DNA from: Symsagittifera roscoffensis
Taxonomy: Eukaryota; Xenacoelomorpha; Acoela; Convolutidae
Length of the DNA: 64,000 nt
Direction of reading: 5' to 3'
NCBI RefSeq assembly: GCF_963678635.1
Contig: NC_087068.1
Location: 18,975,872 to 19,039,871, forward strand
The translations under genes were made by a program, and so were the position numbers. The notes beneath the pieces were generated by a model that was not told the origin of the DNA, ran no database searches, and was given only the letters and a program-made list of their open reading frames with translations. Shown here in pieces: positions 11,371 to 24,419 of the stretch (positions are counted from its first letter, which is position 1; every line of letters begins with the position of its first letter).

Positions 11371-13849
11371 ATGATTGGCTTCTGGTTTCAAATTGTCTTC
11401 AAAATAAAGTTATCCCATAACTTACAAAGAAGTTTTCAGGCTTCAGAGTATGTTATTAGACCATATGGACCAGTTTTAAACGTCTTTGAGCTAGAGTTTG
11501 TGTTGTGGTATTGTCTTGTAGAAGATAGACAGTTGTAACAATCAAGGATACGCCTTGATGCGAGCAGTTTTATTCTCAGACTTTTTTCCAAACGATTCTC
11601 AGTCTTTGCTCTGGATTTCATTTTGCAAAAGTAATGCAACATAACGGCATTGCCTCAAATGGTTATTTTGCATTGAATGTAAAATACATATGAAGCATAT
11701 TGGCTATTTTTGATAGCATAAAAGAATCTTATCAAAATATAACACAAGGCCTCCTTATATGGTAAGACAAGAGCTCTTTTGCACTTGCGTCTATACTTAC
11801 CACGGTTATAGTTATACCATATACCAACGTGCTATAGACGGTATTCAACATCAGCATCATCGGTATCATAACTCCATTTAGAGCTTCGGAGGCGACCATA
11901 TTGCAGAGTTTGGTACCAAATTACCATCCATTCGGTGAACAAACAAACTAGTCTGCAAATATCACGACAAGTAATTATATGTTGCGTAGTTTAACTTACG
12001 AACAGAGGGCTCTTTCAGTTGGTAGAGATTGCAGTGAGCAGGCATCTCTAAAAGCAGAAGTTATCATTCCGAGTTATCAAAAAAAAATGTTGGCTACACT
12101 CAAAGTCTTCCAATTTAAATTTGTTTTGTTAATCTTTCAAAAGTTTAACTTGGTCGTTTTCTTTAATAAAAGATTTTTTTTAGTGCGCCATATAAGGTTC
12201 CGAAAAGCTAAAATTCTCAAAATGTTGTCTTTGAAAATATTAAAGTAGAGATTTGTAAGTAAAACTTCAATGATTTCTACTATTACGGTTATTTTTTACA
12301 ATCTGTGGTTAAGTAGTCAACCCGAGTGTAAAGGAAACCAGGGTGTAAAGTTAAATTAATTTTAACAAAATTTTGAAAGAAAATATAACAACTGCATTTT
12401 TTGAAAAAACTCAGTAACGAGTCTGCTCACTGTACTACTATTAGATAAATGGAACCTCGTGAAAGTTAGAGACATCTAAATTGAGAATTTCTTCCGCAGC
12501 ACAAACACCTGATAAATTACACAAACAAATTCAAGGGTCATCGTCAACTTCATAATATGGCTATTATATACTAATAGCTTCGAACTAATTGCCCAGATTA
12601 TCAGAGAAGTTTGGGCTCTAAATCATCATTGTTTACCGTTTCGAGTCCTGTTTTGAGCTGTTTTGCTTTGAGAATTTGAATAAAAATCATTTTGCGGCTT
12701 CTTTTCAGATTTCAAATCTATAGCATCGATTGGCAAATATCTGAACTTCGTGTTTGAATTGTACTGTTACATTTGTTTACTTTTACCATTTCGTGTTCAT
12801 TCAGATAGGTTAGGTTGCCCCATCAAACCAAGTCTGTTATTCAGAACATAATTTACTTCTTGTACTAGTATCCTGACCACTGTTCTCAGCTGAATTTCAT
12901 CATTCCTCAAAATGGCAGTAAGTTTTTGTGTTTCCACTTCATAAACTTTCGAAAAAATGGCTGAAAAAATTGACAATTGTGACATGTGATTGACAAAGTC
13001 TAGGTTGACATTTTTTTTGTCTGCGAAAAAATATTACACGCGAAAAAACTGAGGTTTTTATACTGCCATTTTTTGTCAATTAAACATTTCGAAAACAAAT
13101 AACTGGACTTGATTCTTTGCTCTGCCATCACGATTTAAGTGTGGGCCTCGAACACCCAACATGAGTTCACCGAATAAAAAATTTTAACAAAGAATATAAC
13201 AAAGTTCACCATTTGTTTGTAGCCTAATTCAAAATGTTTTTTTTTTCATTGTGTAAAAAAAGCATCCCTGAAGTGAACATGGGTTTAAAATGCAAAAATA
13301 AAACAGAGCTTTTTACCAATAGTTAATTTGCTTCAATAACTTTGAGGCTTATGAAAATTAAAAGGTTATCAGCAAAATAGTGTTTTTTATTTAAATAACT
13401 CTTCAATTAAAGAGGAAACTTTATCAACCATTAACCATGCCGCTTTCAAAGATTTAGCAACAATATCAAATTTCAGGGTAATAAAAATCATAAATGCAAA
13501 AAACACTTCTATTCAAGAAGTATAAAGAGAATCGCGAAAATCACTGACAATTTATTGACATGGAACAAGTTTTTTTTTCAGCTTATTTTTTAAAATTCGA
13601 TAGTTTGGTTGATTTCATTTTGATTTATCAGGCCACCCAACGAACTGCTTCCAACCGTGCACAGGTATTGCAATCATTATTCAATGATCACGCCTGTGAC
13701 TTTAATTTAATTCATTAACAAATTAACCAATAAACTAACTATTAAAACCCTCTGCCTACACTGGTCATATTCATTGCTTCTGGTTTTTCCCATATCCTTC
13801 CTCTGATCTCTTTAACTACCCCCTTATTATATTAAGGGGGATTCGTTAA
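11371..13849. other. AT-rich non-coding stretch
   Basis: No supported gene. Several frames of 60-90 codons lie here on both strands, but none shows domain motifs or exon-like borders. Confidence 0.5.
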
Positions 13850-13858
13850 GTTTAATCT

Positions 13859-14052
13859 GGGGTTTAGGAACTTAGACGACAAGAAATTAGACGATCAGAA
13901 AATAACGGAATTTAGACCATAACTTGCGTGCAAATTGCGTGAAACTTGTTTACAGATTTAAATTATATTTTGGCTGAGTAAATACTGGTTGTCCCTAAAT
14001 TCCGTTTCTTTACGGTCGTCTAATTTGCTTGTCGTCTAATTTCCTAGGCCCC
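13859..14052. mobile_element. 194-bp MITE with long inverted repeats and 9-bp TSD
   Basis: The ends form an imperfect inverted repeat of about 58 bp, reading GGGGTTTAGGAAC at the left and ending CTAGGCCCC at the right. 'TTAGACGA' recurs inside each arm. The element is flanked by identical GTTTAATCT at 13,850-13,858 and 14,053-14,061. It has no coding capacity, so it is a non-autonomous element. A 9-bp duplication with long terminal repeats fits Mutator-like elements best, but the superfamily is inferred from length only. Confidence 0.85.
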
Positions 14053-14061
14053 GTTTAATCT

Positions 14062-17000
14062 ATTTGATACACAAAGATACAATTCCAGGGAATTATAACA
14101 AAAAAAAATCCATCGATTCTCAGCTTTGACGCTAGTTGCGAATAATTGTGCATTAACACCCCTATGATGAGAAAATGCTGTTTTTGCGTTTTTGCTCGAA
14201 TAATTTGGCCCTCAATTATAGCTGCTAAATTTTTCCAAAGGAATCATTCTTTGGTTCTATTTTAAGAGATCCATTTTTGGCCGACCAGTCTAAACTACTA
14301 TAAAAAAGGTGTTATTGATTGTTTATTGAACATCAGCGTAGCCGGAGTTAGGTGTCCCTTTTAAGATAGCGGTAGGCGTCGGTTTTAAACACACCAATAA
14401 AGAACTTTGACAGGTGCCATCGAAAAAAGTAGTTTTTGTTTTAAGTTTATATTTACAATGTCTCAAGCACCAATGCAACGAATATCCACCCCGATAATGA
14501 ACTTGGAGAACGTTAAGTCTATACAAACTTTGAACTAATAACCTAGTTTTATATTCCCGCTAAGCATATGCTCAAGTACTTTTTTGCAGGCTGAAAATAT
14601 AAAAAAAACAGTACTGCTCGTATATCAGAGCGGAGCCCTGAAAATTCCGATTGCACTTTCTTGCCAATTAAAAACATTTGCGTTGAAAAATTAATAAAAT
14701 AATTCAAAAATAGTTTTTTTTCCCTTTTTGTCTTAGTATTATCCATCATAACGGTAGGTAAGGTACAATGGGATGTATTCAGGGACTAGCATATTAAAAA
14801 CATGAACAAATGGCTTGCCTCAATTCAAGCAATAAGCAAAAGTGATTATGCTACATTTACTTTTTTTGTTAAACTCATTTTTTTTTTCATATATCGTTTA
14901 AATGTTTCATCTGTTCTCATTTGATTTTAGTAAATTACCGCACGCACAGCCCTCAGAAAGCCTATCAGTTGCTTTCTGGTTTTACTGTCATTGAGCTAAG
15001 AGTGGGAAGTGTAGTTTTTGTTGTGGAAGATTGATTATTCATTATGAATAAAAATATTTGAATGAATAAAAATCACTACTGTTTATCTCGCGAACCCTTA
15101 AATAATTAGACTGCCCTTTAGTTGGTCTCCAGTAGTATTTTATACGGAAACTTTTGAGTAACTCTAAATTTTGGACTGTAATTGTCAAATATTGAGTCAT
15201 AAATTTTAAGTCGTGTAAGGAAATATTATGATCAAGTAGCTTGCCAAGTCTCAATTTGAAATACTTTTATGGGGATAAAAAAACCTTTGCTATGCTCCCA
15301 GCATCATAGATAAAACCTTCAAAATGTTGTTCTTACCGGCAACGTTCGTAGTTTTACATAGAGTTTAGGAAAAAGCGTAGCTCACACGCTTAGAAACACA
15401 TGTTCAAGGCTCGATCCTCACTTTTTCCAAAAATGGTAATTTTTTCCCTATTTGTTTCCCAATCTAAAAATTTTTGAAGAGATTTTTAGATACAATTTAG
15501 TGACTTCTCGAACTCAAATTTGCAAAAAAGACCACGTTTTTCACAATTTGCCAGCGGCCCATAAATTTTTGCAAAAAAATTTCTTTGGATAAAAGAAGCC
15601 AAAAACATCTAAGAAAAATCAAAGCGGTTGAACAAATGTTTTCTAGAACTAATTTTGATTGATTTTTAGATCAGAGGTCAACGTCACTAGGCTTATTTTA
15701 GCCTGAAAAAATCACCAAAAAAACAAAAGAAAAAAAAATTGTTCATCTTTTAGTATAATTTTTTCAGGAACCTGAGGGTGCAAACGAGTTTCTAAGCTTT
15801 TGTCATTTTTTCGAGCTGACCCTTGTCAATAAAATTAATAATTTATTTAATTTAATAAATTTTTTTATAATAATTAACGAATTGACTAAAAGTGAGACAT
15901 CAATTTTACTACTAAATCTAGCTTGCAGGAGCCAAAAGGGTCTTTAGATCAATCAAATTATTTTTTCATCAATAAAAAATTAAAACTGTTTAGTGTAGTA
16001 TGATTTTAGTCAAACGAAGAAAACGCAAGTCGATGTTGCAAAAAAATATAGCATTCTATGTTTGTGGGAAACTTGTTAACAGCAAAATTTTCCTCCGTTT
16101 AACACTGTCTGTTTCCTTCATTTTCCATAATTCGATTGAAATACCTAATTCCGTTTTCGCATTCACAAGCAAAAAACTAAATTTCCGTAAATCGAAATTA
16201 TTTTTTCTTTGTCAGTGGAATCTGCTAAAATGTCTGGAATTACCAACACATATCGCAAACCGGTCCACAGATCCTATTCTTCAGATGTTTCGAGCTTCAG
16301 CGAGGTTAAAGTGTTCTTTTTCTAATTTTTTGTTCCGACCAATGAAAGATTGGAGGAATTTGTGTTCAGGTGGTTTTTGTAGTTTTCAATGCAAAATCAG
16401 AAACCACAAATAATCATCGGACTGGTTCGACTGATATATCATATTGAAAGCCTTTCAGTTGTGATTTAAGTGACAATAAAAACTATCCAAAAAAATTTAT
16501 TCCAGTGATTTTTTTAAAGATTTCAGCGCCATTTTGAGATTGAAAACTTTAAACTTTCTGCAAAATTTTTTATAAAAAGAGTTTTTTTAAATCTGTTTTT
16601 AAGGATTTTTTTTTTAGTTTTTTTGCCAAAAATTGTTGACCAACATGGCTAAATTACAAAGAGTGTCGTATATGCTGCTGATTTTCCAAGTTTTCTTTCA
16701 GGTGGTCTTTCGATCACACCAGGCACAAGAAAGACATCAATATGAACAAAATGTGCGCTACTTGCAAAAACCGACACTAATTTGAAAAAAGAAAAAGTGT
16801 GCTACTTGCACGGCAACCGGGTTTACTTGGTGTCGATTTAGGTGTTGAATGCTTCTTCTGTTATTTATAGGGTTTTTCCTATTTACAGACGTCCATTTTC
16901 ATTGAGTTCCGAAAAGCTGCAAACTTTGTGTCTAAAACATTCCTAAAATTTCTAGAGCCAACTTGAATTTTTTTAAAAGCACAGACATTTTTTTTAAATT

Positions 17001-19138
17001 TTTTTTTGTTAGTATAATTATCAAGCGACAAATAATGATTCAGTCTACTAATGAATTTTTATTATTTTTTTGTTTTTTTTGGCTTCTTTGTTTTTATTTT
17101 TTTTTCAAAAATGGTAGCCGTTTGTAACTTTCTCGGGACTGCTTGCACAGCTACCGTTTATTCTTGTTTTGTTTTCTATTTTTGAATAACTCAAAATTGA
17201 CTTGATTTCAAATAGTTAAATAATGCTATCACTACTTTTTTGTGTGATTAGCTAGCTAAAATTTAAGTTTTTACTCGGGTAGTAACAGAAGGTTTGCATT
17301 AGTTTAAAACTTATAAAAAAAAAGAAAAAGGAAAAAAAACAGGAAAACTAATTTACACATTCAAGCACAAAAGAGTTTCTTCTAGGAAAGTTGTTCTTTT
17401 TTGTTGCAATTTAAAATCAGCAGACACCTTGGCTGCTTTTCTTTTTAACATTTTTTAAACTTTGATAATATTGACTATAATAAGAGAGAATTTTCTCATT
17501 TGAGGAAATGATTTTTCACTTATTTTAAAAGGCAAATTTTATGACTGAAGCTGAAACCTTATAGAGAAATTTTACTTGCTAATTTGGAACCAAAAGCGTC
17601 ATTCTATAAGGAAACCATTTTCAAGACAGTTTCAGATTGGCTGTTCTATAAATGCCAAGGAAACCGCAAACTGTAGTTTGATTTCCCTGAAGTTCAAAGT
17701 CTAATTTTTTGTGCAAAACTTATTAATGAGTTTCTTTTTTCTTTTTTTTATGCAATTTGATGGTTTCTTTGTTCAGCATTTCATTTTAAAATTGATTTAC
17801 AATTACAATACAATTATTTAGAGATAAAGCGTCAATTGAGGTGTCAAAAGTTTAAATTTAACGGCTGAAAGCTAATTTTCTGTCAGTTTTATTTGCAGGC
17901 CAACCGGTTGATTAAACTTTTGTATTAAACTAATTCATTTTCTTTACAAAAATTGTTGGTTTTGTTGGTGTGCAATTAAACTTTTTTCATCAATCATCCC
18001 TGAAAATTATTTTTGTTTACTTTTGAACTACATTTTGCTCTTGCTAATTTATCCATATGTATACTGGAAGTAGAACCTGCAATTTCAAATCCAGGTCTTT
18101 CGATGTTACGCTGGTTAAAGAGGTAACACAATAGTTTATTTTAGAGAAAAATGTTTCAAAAAATGTTTCTGTTAATCAGCAAGGAATTTTTGAATAATCG
18201 TATGGATTGAAATTTCACTTTAGGAAGACATCGGTGTACTTTTTTGTGTTTGTTGGCGAGTTTGCAACAAGGCTCAAAAATAATTGTTGAGAAATCTACC
18301 AAAAAGTTTTTAGCTTTTTAGTGATAAATGCTGTGGAATCCAGAGACAAATGCCAAAAAGATTGGGCAGCTCCAAGCACTGCTTAAAACAATCCAGCTGC
18401 AATAGTCATGTCCTTTTTCTTAAATTCCGACTTGTTTTCCTTTCCAGGTTTCCAGCTTTTGCTAGAACATTTTCATCAATTACGATAACTCACCAATCAT
18501 TGGAATAAAGTCTTTGCCAATTAGGTTAAAACCAAACCATCAGCAATTGGGAAATCATTTTCCAGTCTGTCTGTATTCCTTTCATGTTACCATTTATATT
18601 TAAAAATAATTCTACACGGTGGCTAGTACATATTTTATTTGCAGGTAATAGACTAAAATGACAAAAATCAAAACTGTGTCGCAAAGTACTAATTGGAAAG
18701 GAAACTATTTGGAAAGATTGAAAACGATAGAATACAAACAGTCGGAAAAATAGTTCATAAAAAATTTCTTTTAAACCTAAAGGCTGAAATTTCTTCTTAG
18801 GTTAAAAAAAATGTCACAGATTAAAAACTGCATTCAGTCGTAATGGTTGATGAAATTACACTTGATTCTGAATATCGCAATTTTTCTGTCCTGAAAACTT
18901 TTGATGGTCGAAAGTCTGGCAAAAACTTCCAGTCCTAATTGTGCTTTTCATCTCCTTTCAAAATTATAACGTAACGAAAGGTTACCTCTTATATAAAAAA
19001 AACACATTCTTTATTTCTTCTGCTTTGCTTTCTTATCATAAAGTAAAATTAACATTTTCTTCTATTTGTTCTACTTGCAATTATATTTTTTCTTTAAAAA
19101 AAAATGAACTGTTTTTGAGTAACTTTATGTAATTGTAG
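14062..19138. other. Non-coding stretch upstream of coronin
   Basis: No gene is supported. Long T and A runs are common, for instance 16,990-17,110. The coronin exons begin at 19,139 behind a splice acceptor, so the promoter, 5' UTR and first coding exon, probably only a few codons, should lie in this stretch or further left. I could not pick them out. Confidence 0.45.
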
Positions 19139-22100
19139 AAAGTGGTGCATCACAGTAAGTTCAGGAACATCTATGGCCAGGCAGCTAAGAAGCAGGAGAG
19201 CTACGAGGGGGTGCCTGTGAGCAGCAACATGTTCGAGAACAACTACAGCTGCGTCAACCCCAAGTTCCTCGCCATCGCCACCAAGGCCACCGGCTGCTTC
19301 ACTGTCATAGACCTCAAACATGTAAGACCCACAGACACAAGCAATGAGTCATTTCTAGGTTTTCGAGGGAGAATTGACCATTAAAATTGTGGATGTTAAT
19401 AAGGTCGATAAAATGCTTCTTAATTAAAAAAAAAAGCATTTCTATGAACCCACCGGTGATGGCACACACAAACTGGTGTATTGTATACTAGTGTATATTA
19501 TAATTTAGTGAAGGTGGTGGGTTTTACTTTTGAAATTAACACCGTTATAAGGCAAATTTTGCAAGTGGTTTCAGGGGCTCGAAGTTTTTTTGTCCATCTT
19601 TCTTTTTTGATAATGACATATTAAAAGCTGGAAGACAAATGTATGAATGAGAGGCAGTTATTTTTTTTATAACCAATTGTTTTTTTTTACTTCAGACTGG
19701 TCGGCAGGGTAACTACGTGCAGATTAAACACAGTGGCAGTCAGCTGATGGATCTGAAGTGGAACCCATTCAACGACAGAGTCCTCGCCACATCTGCCGAC
19801 GATGGAACTGTAAGGAACAAACCCCTACCTGAGTGTGAATAAACAATATAAAGAATAAACCAACCAAAAGTTAGGTCACATAGAGTATAATCCAACCTAA
19901 AGTTACATCATTCGACTTGAAATTTGCATGATTCTTGTATATGTTACATAACTGCTACATCAGTACTGCAATATCTGTATTTTCCGCTGATTTTATGGTA
20001 TCTTGCTCAAATTTCACACACTCATGCGAGGCTTCATCCCTTCAAGATTTTCTGAGCTCAAAGAAAAAACGCTTTCGAAGCGATATAAAAAAGAACTCTT
20101 TTAAGGGAAAAGTTCATATAAGGGTTATCATTAATCATATAGCGACGATGACTCTAATTTAAATTTTATCACCACTTCAATTATACAGTTTCAGCTTTAT
20201 ATTGAGAACAATGAGAACCGCTCTTGCGCCATGAAATAAGAATTATTGCATTTTTTTCTGGGCTCAGTTACGTCGTCTCATCCTCAAGCAACGATCACGG
20301 ATCGTGGTGAGTCTCGAACCACATACCTATCAATTGAAAGGTAGAGACTCAACCAATTCAACACTGCTTCCATATTTGGTGATTTTACTTTGTTTTTCCC
20401 TCTCTTGCAGATCAAGATCTGGGTGATTCCAGAGGGTGGTCTGAAGGAGGGTGACGCGACCCTGGAGCCCCTGAGAGTGATTTCGCACCACAAGAAGAGA
20501 GTGTACACCATGGAGTGGCATCCGAGTGCAGAGAACATACTCGCCACCAGCAGCGCCGACTGCACTGTGAGAACAACATTTTGTATGATATATTATATTT
20601 CACAGTCGTGCTAACCTACACAATGGCAAGTTTAATTGTCACTTCTTAGAGCTCAAGATCTGTGATTCTTAATTTTAATACATGCAGGTGTGTTTTTAAA
20701 GAAGTAGAACACTCGAGGATCAAAAAACCGGAAATATATGGAAAACAAAGTCTAAAGTTATTAAAAATGGCTAAACTTTTACACCCGGTGGAAGTTAGTA
20801 AAACTGAACTAATTTTCTTTTGTATTCTGTTTTTATTTGACTTTCTGTTTCAGGCGGCAGTGCTGGACGTGGGTGCGGCTAGTGACAAGGAGGTGGTGGT
20901 GAGCAAGACGGAAATGCACGGGGACTTCGTGTTCCAGGTCTGTTGGGACTACGAGGGGGAGAGGATATTCACTCTGGGCAAGGAACAGATCCTCCGTTCA
21001 TTCGACGCTAGAACGGGCGAACTCATCATGAAGGTACTTTTTAGGATCTCTTAATGAAATCAAAACGTTTCTTTGCTCACGTGCAATATTGTAGCGAACC
21101 TCACTCAATCCTTACAGCAAAATAAATTACTGCTAAATTCTAACCGATATCAAACTCTAAGATCAAAATCTTGAATCTAAGTGCAGTTTAAAAATCATAA
21201 GAACAAAATTCTTCATCCAAGGATGTTTCACAGATTTCGATGATTTTTCTCATGATTTTATTTTGCCTCAAGTGAACTATTTGCGCAAAATGTCTAATCT
21301 TTAAACGAAAAAACTATATATAGAGTACCACAATTTACAAATTTTAGGCTTCTGGACCGGCGCATGAGTTGAAACGTGCCACCAAAATGGGTGCTCTGGG
21401 CAAGACTAACCTGCTGGTGACTACTGGTTTCTCCAGCTTGCAGCAGCCGGAGCTGAAGTTCTGGAAGATGGACGACATTGACACCTGTGTGGTGACTCAT
21501 CCCTGTGGCGAGGGCTCTGGGTGTCTGTTTCCATTCTTCGACACAGACAGCAGTGTGTTGTATGTAGCCGCAAGGGTGAGATTTTCCGAACCATTTCAAA
21601 GTTTATGGCTATAAGTTCCACAATTGAAAAGCTTCTCAAATAATAAAATGTTTGATAATCGTATGATTACCGCGCTTTTTAAACAAGAAGCATAGTAAGC
21701 CTAACATTCATTTTTTGCTCTATCTGCGTGATTCATACCAGTATTTAAAATCCGCATCACAGGTTTTTATTTTTCTAATCAACCAACTCGGGTTAATTAT
21801 TTAGGTTGAGAAGTGCACACATAACCGGCGACCATTAAGCTATGACTTACTTGCAAGATTTCACCTTGCAAAGTGCAACGCACGTGCGATTGAACCAGCA
21901 ATCATCTTTAGTTCAAATTATATCTCTTTTTTTGTTTCAGGGCGAGGTGACGATTAGGTACTTTGAGATAGTAGTCTCCGACGATGGTGAAGTGAAACTC
22001 TACGACCTGTTCTTGTTCAACTCCCAGACATCCCAGAAGAGTATGTGTTTCATGCCCAAAAGAGGTCTGGACTTCATGGATTGCGAGATCATGAGGAGCT

Positions 22101-23472
22101 ACAAGCTACTCAACTCGTCTCCCATGGTCGAACCTGTGTCCTTCTTTGTCCCTAGACGGGTCAGAAAAACTTAAGTTTTCTGTCTTTTTCGGATTTTTAA
22201 AATTGAGTCTCTTTTCCTTTTCCCTCATCTGCGACTTTTTCCGTTCTCATTGTTTGATTGACGAAATAAATCGTCCATTAGAAATAATTGAGAATTACTT
22301 ATTTAGAATTAATTAAGCTAGTGATAAACATCTAAAAACTCTCGCAAAAGCAAATATCTCGACCATTTAGTTACATTTTAGGCTCCCACTCGCTTTAAAT
22401 TAAAATTGCCCAGAACTTATTTGAGACTGCTCATCCGCAATGGAAAGGACCAATGTACAAGCTGGAGGGATGCTACGTGCAGTTTGATTAAGCAACTGGA
22501 ATTTAATGGATATATAAATATGTATATCAAATAGTTTTTTACATCAAAAACTCAAAATCAAAAATTCAAGTTGTTCAGCTCCATTACGGAAAACTAAACT
22601 GAGTTCGAACATCAGGGTTTATTCTGCTTCCTTTTCAGGCCGAGGGTTTCCAGGAAGACCTCTATCCGCCCACTGTGGGGGTGGAACCGGCCATGAGTGC
22701 GAAGGAGTGGGTGGGGGGAAAGAAGAGTGGACCTCTGTTGGTGCCCATTCAGGACATCCCCCGTGAGACCAGTCGGGACGCCCCCGAGGCATTCGCAGAG
22801 GCCAACGGTGAAGACACCTCCGAACTGATGGTGCGCGCAAGAATTCTTTGTTTTTTTTCCCTGGAGAACAGGTTTAATTCATATAACCTGTTGGTTATAA
22901 AAACATGTCTAGGAATGGTTACATTATCAAACAAATCAACTTAAATTTTTACTTAAAACAATCCAACTAAAATCTTTAGAATACACTCTCAAATCATTAT
23001 TGTACGTAAAAATTTATTTGTTTAACTGGCTTGGCTAAACTTTTTGTTGTAAAAAACATAGGAAAAAAAATAAATTTCTTTTTCTTTTGTGATCAAGTTA
23101 AAAAGATCAAGAATTCAACAGCTGCTACTAATAAACTTCCAGAACCCGAACTATCAAAAGTGGCGACATAATTGATTTGCTCACTATATACAAGGAAAAA
23201 ATTCCAACGATCAGAAGTTTAAATAATTGCTAGAAATTATCGAAACTTTGTGATTGTAGGCACAAAAGACGAAACTGGAGGCACAAGTTGCTTCTCTAAA
23301 GACTGAGCTGAAATCGGCTAAGGACACTATCGAAGCAAAGAACGTTGAGCTCTCCAATCTGACACTTCAGCTGGAGTCATCCAAATCGAATCTCCAAACT
23401 GCCGAAGATGAGCTGGCTAAACTGAAGTCAGCTGAAAAAGAAACAACTTCAGCTGAACCAGAAGCCGAATAA
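19139..23472 (+). CDS. Coronin (eight coding exons, 5' end incomplete)
   Basis: Coronins are WD40 beta-propeller proteins that bind F-actin and Arp2/3 in the cell cortex. Exons are 19139-19321, 19696-19809, 20411-20566, 20854-21033, 21348-21575, 21941-22159, 22639-22830 and 23260-23472 (stop TAA). All introns are GT-AG and phase 0, and they total 494 codons, matching short coronins of about 450-500 aa. The first exon gives the KVVHHSKFRN coronin N-terminus. WD repeats follow (LMDLKWNPFND, VYTMEWHPSAENILATSSADC), then the coronin-specific FLFNSQTSQKSMCFMPKRGL and EDLYPPTVG. The last exon is a 70-residue Lys/Glu/Ser/Leu coiled coil, the trimerisation element of the family. An in-frame TAG abuts the first acceptor, so the initiator ATG lies in an unseen upstream exon. 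At the exon 3-4 join, the usual WD 'Trp-Asp' reads Leu-Asp. Confidence 0.93.
20225..20372 (-). mobile_element. tRNA-derived SINE or tRNA pseudogene in a coronin intron
   Basis: Read on the minus strand, an A-box-like TTGAATTGGTTGAG at 20,362-20,349 is followed by a near-perfect B box, GGTTCGAGACT, at 20,320-20,310. The spacing is that of a tRNA gene. The cloverleaf is imperfect: the acceptor arm does not pair and the T stem is short. The head is followed by a tRNA-unrelated part ending in an A-rich stretch. This fits a tRNA-derived SINE inserted antisense in the second coronin intron. I saw no other full copy in the window. Confidence 0.5.
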
Positions 23473-24400
23473 AAAGAAGGGTGAACAAAAAACGAACAAG
23501 TTTGAAATGAACATGGATGCAAACAAGACTTGATCGAAAAAACTGAAACTAGTGATTTTTGTCTACAAATGATTTTCATGATCAATCTTCATATTTTATC
23601 CTACTTTTTTACTATCCCTGGTAAAAATTGTCACTTGAAAAGAATTGTTGTAAAAGTCAAGCTTTAAAATTCTCTTTGAAAATTAATATTTGAGTTCAGC
23701 GCCGGCGTAACTAGCAGCTGAGCGGGGATTATTTTTACCACAAAATATTCGAAAACAAATTCTTATCTCCAGAGGAAGTTTTTTTGCACAAGGCCAGATT
23801 AGGGATTGTGATTACTAGAGCAAAAATAGCGTCTAATGGCTAGTGTTTTTGAATGAACACAAACAAACTGCTGGTTCGAAAGGCAAAGCCCAACCGTTTC
23901 AATTTGAAAAGGTACGATTTGATTGTTACTATGTTTTTACAGTCAAGACTAGTATACTAGCAGAGGGCCCAGAAGAGGAGGAGGGCCCTGCCACAGGCGG
24001 AGGGGGGGGGGGGGGGGGGGGTGGTACTGTGGGAAAAGTAAAACATAATAGGGGGTCCAACCTTTTTCCCAAACGAAATTGAAATCGGCGGTCCAATTAT
24101 CCACCTAATTTTGAGATTGAAAGTGCTAATTGATCGAGTTTCATAGAATGTTACAAGTATTAGTGTTTTTGATATCATTACAAAGGAACACTTTTTGTAG
24201 GTTTGAGAATGGATGATGTGATAATCTAAGGAACTTATTTTCAAGTGAAACAATTGTAAACCGTAATACTTGATTTCAATTCAGAATAAAACGTATTAAG
24301 CAAAATTAGGTTAAAAATTTTAATAAAAACAACAGGAGTTTTTACTAGTAGTTCGTGTTTCAATTTTCATAAAAAATGTGAAATTTATAAATTGTTTCCT
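23473..24400. other. Coronin 3' UTR and spacer with a G20 run
   Basis: The coronin 3' UTR must begin here; an AATAAA lies at about 24,285, too far away to assign with confidence. At 24,002-24,021 there is an uninterrupted run of 20 G, preceded by GGCGGA and followed by T and GG. Nothing else is recognisable. Confidence 0.5.
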
Positions 24401-24419
24401 TTTTTTATCTTCGTCCAGC

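Noticed and set aside
11995-12060. tRNA-like 'ctctttcagttggtagag' sequence
   Set aside because: It resembles a D arm, but no anticodon arm, T arm or acceptor pairing follows.
14323-14749. Two minus-strand ORFs of about 66 codons
   Set aside because: No motif and no plausible joining splice sites. The composition fits chance frames.
16000-16413. A 137-codon plus-strand ORF
   Set aside because: No motif, no splice context and no homologous pattern. It is within chance length for AT-rich DNA of this extent.
22409-22491. Exon-like patch inside coronin intron 6
   Set aside because: It reads as a short peptide but does not match coronin. The flanking exons join perfectly without it.
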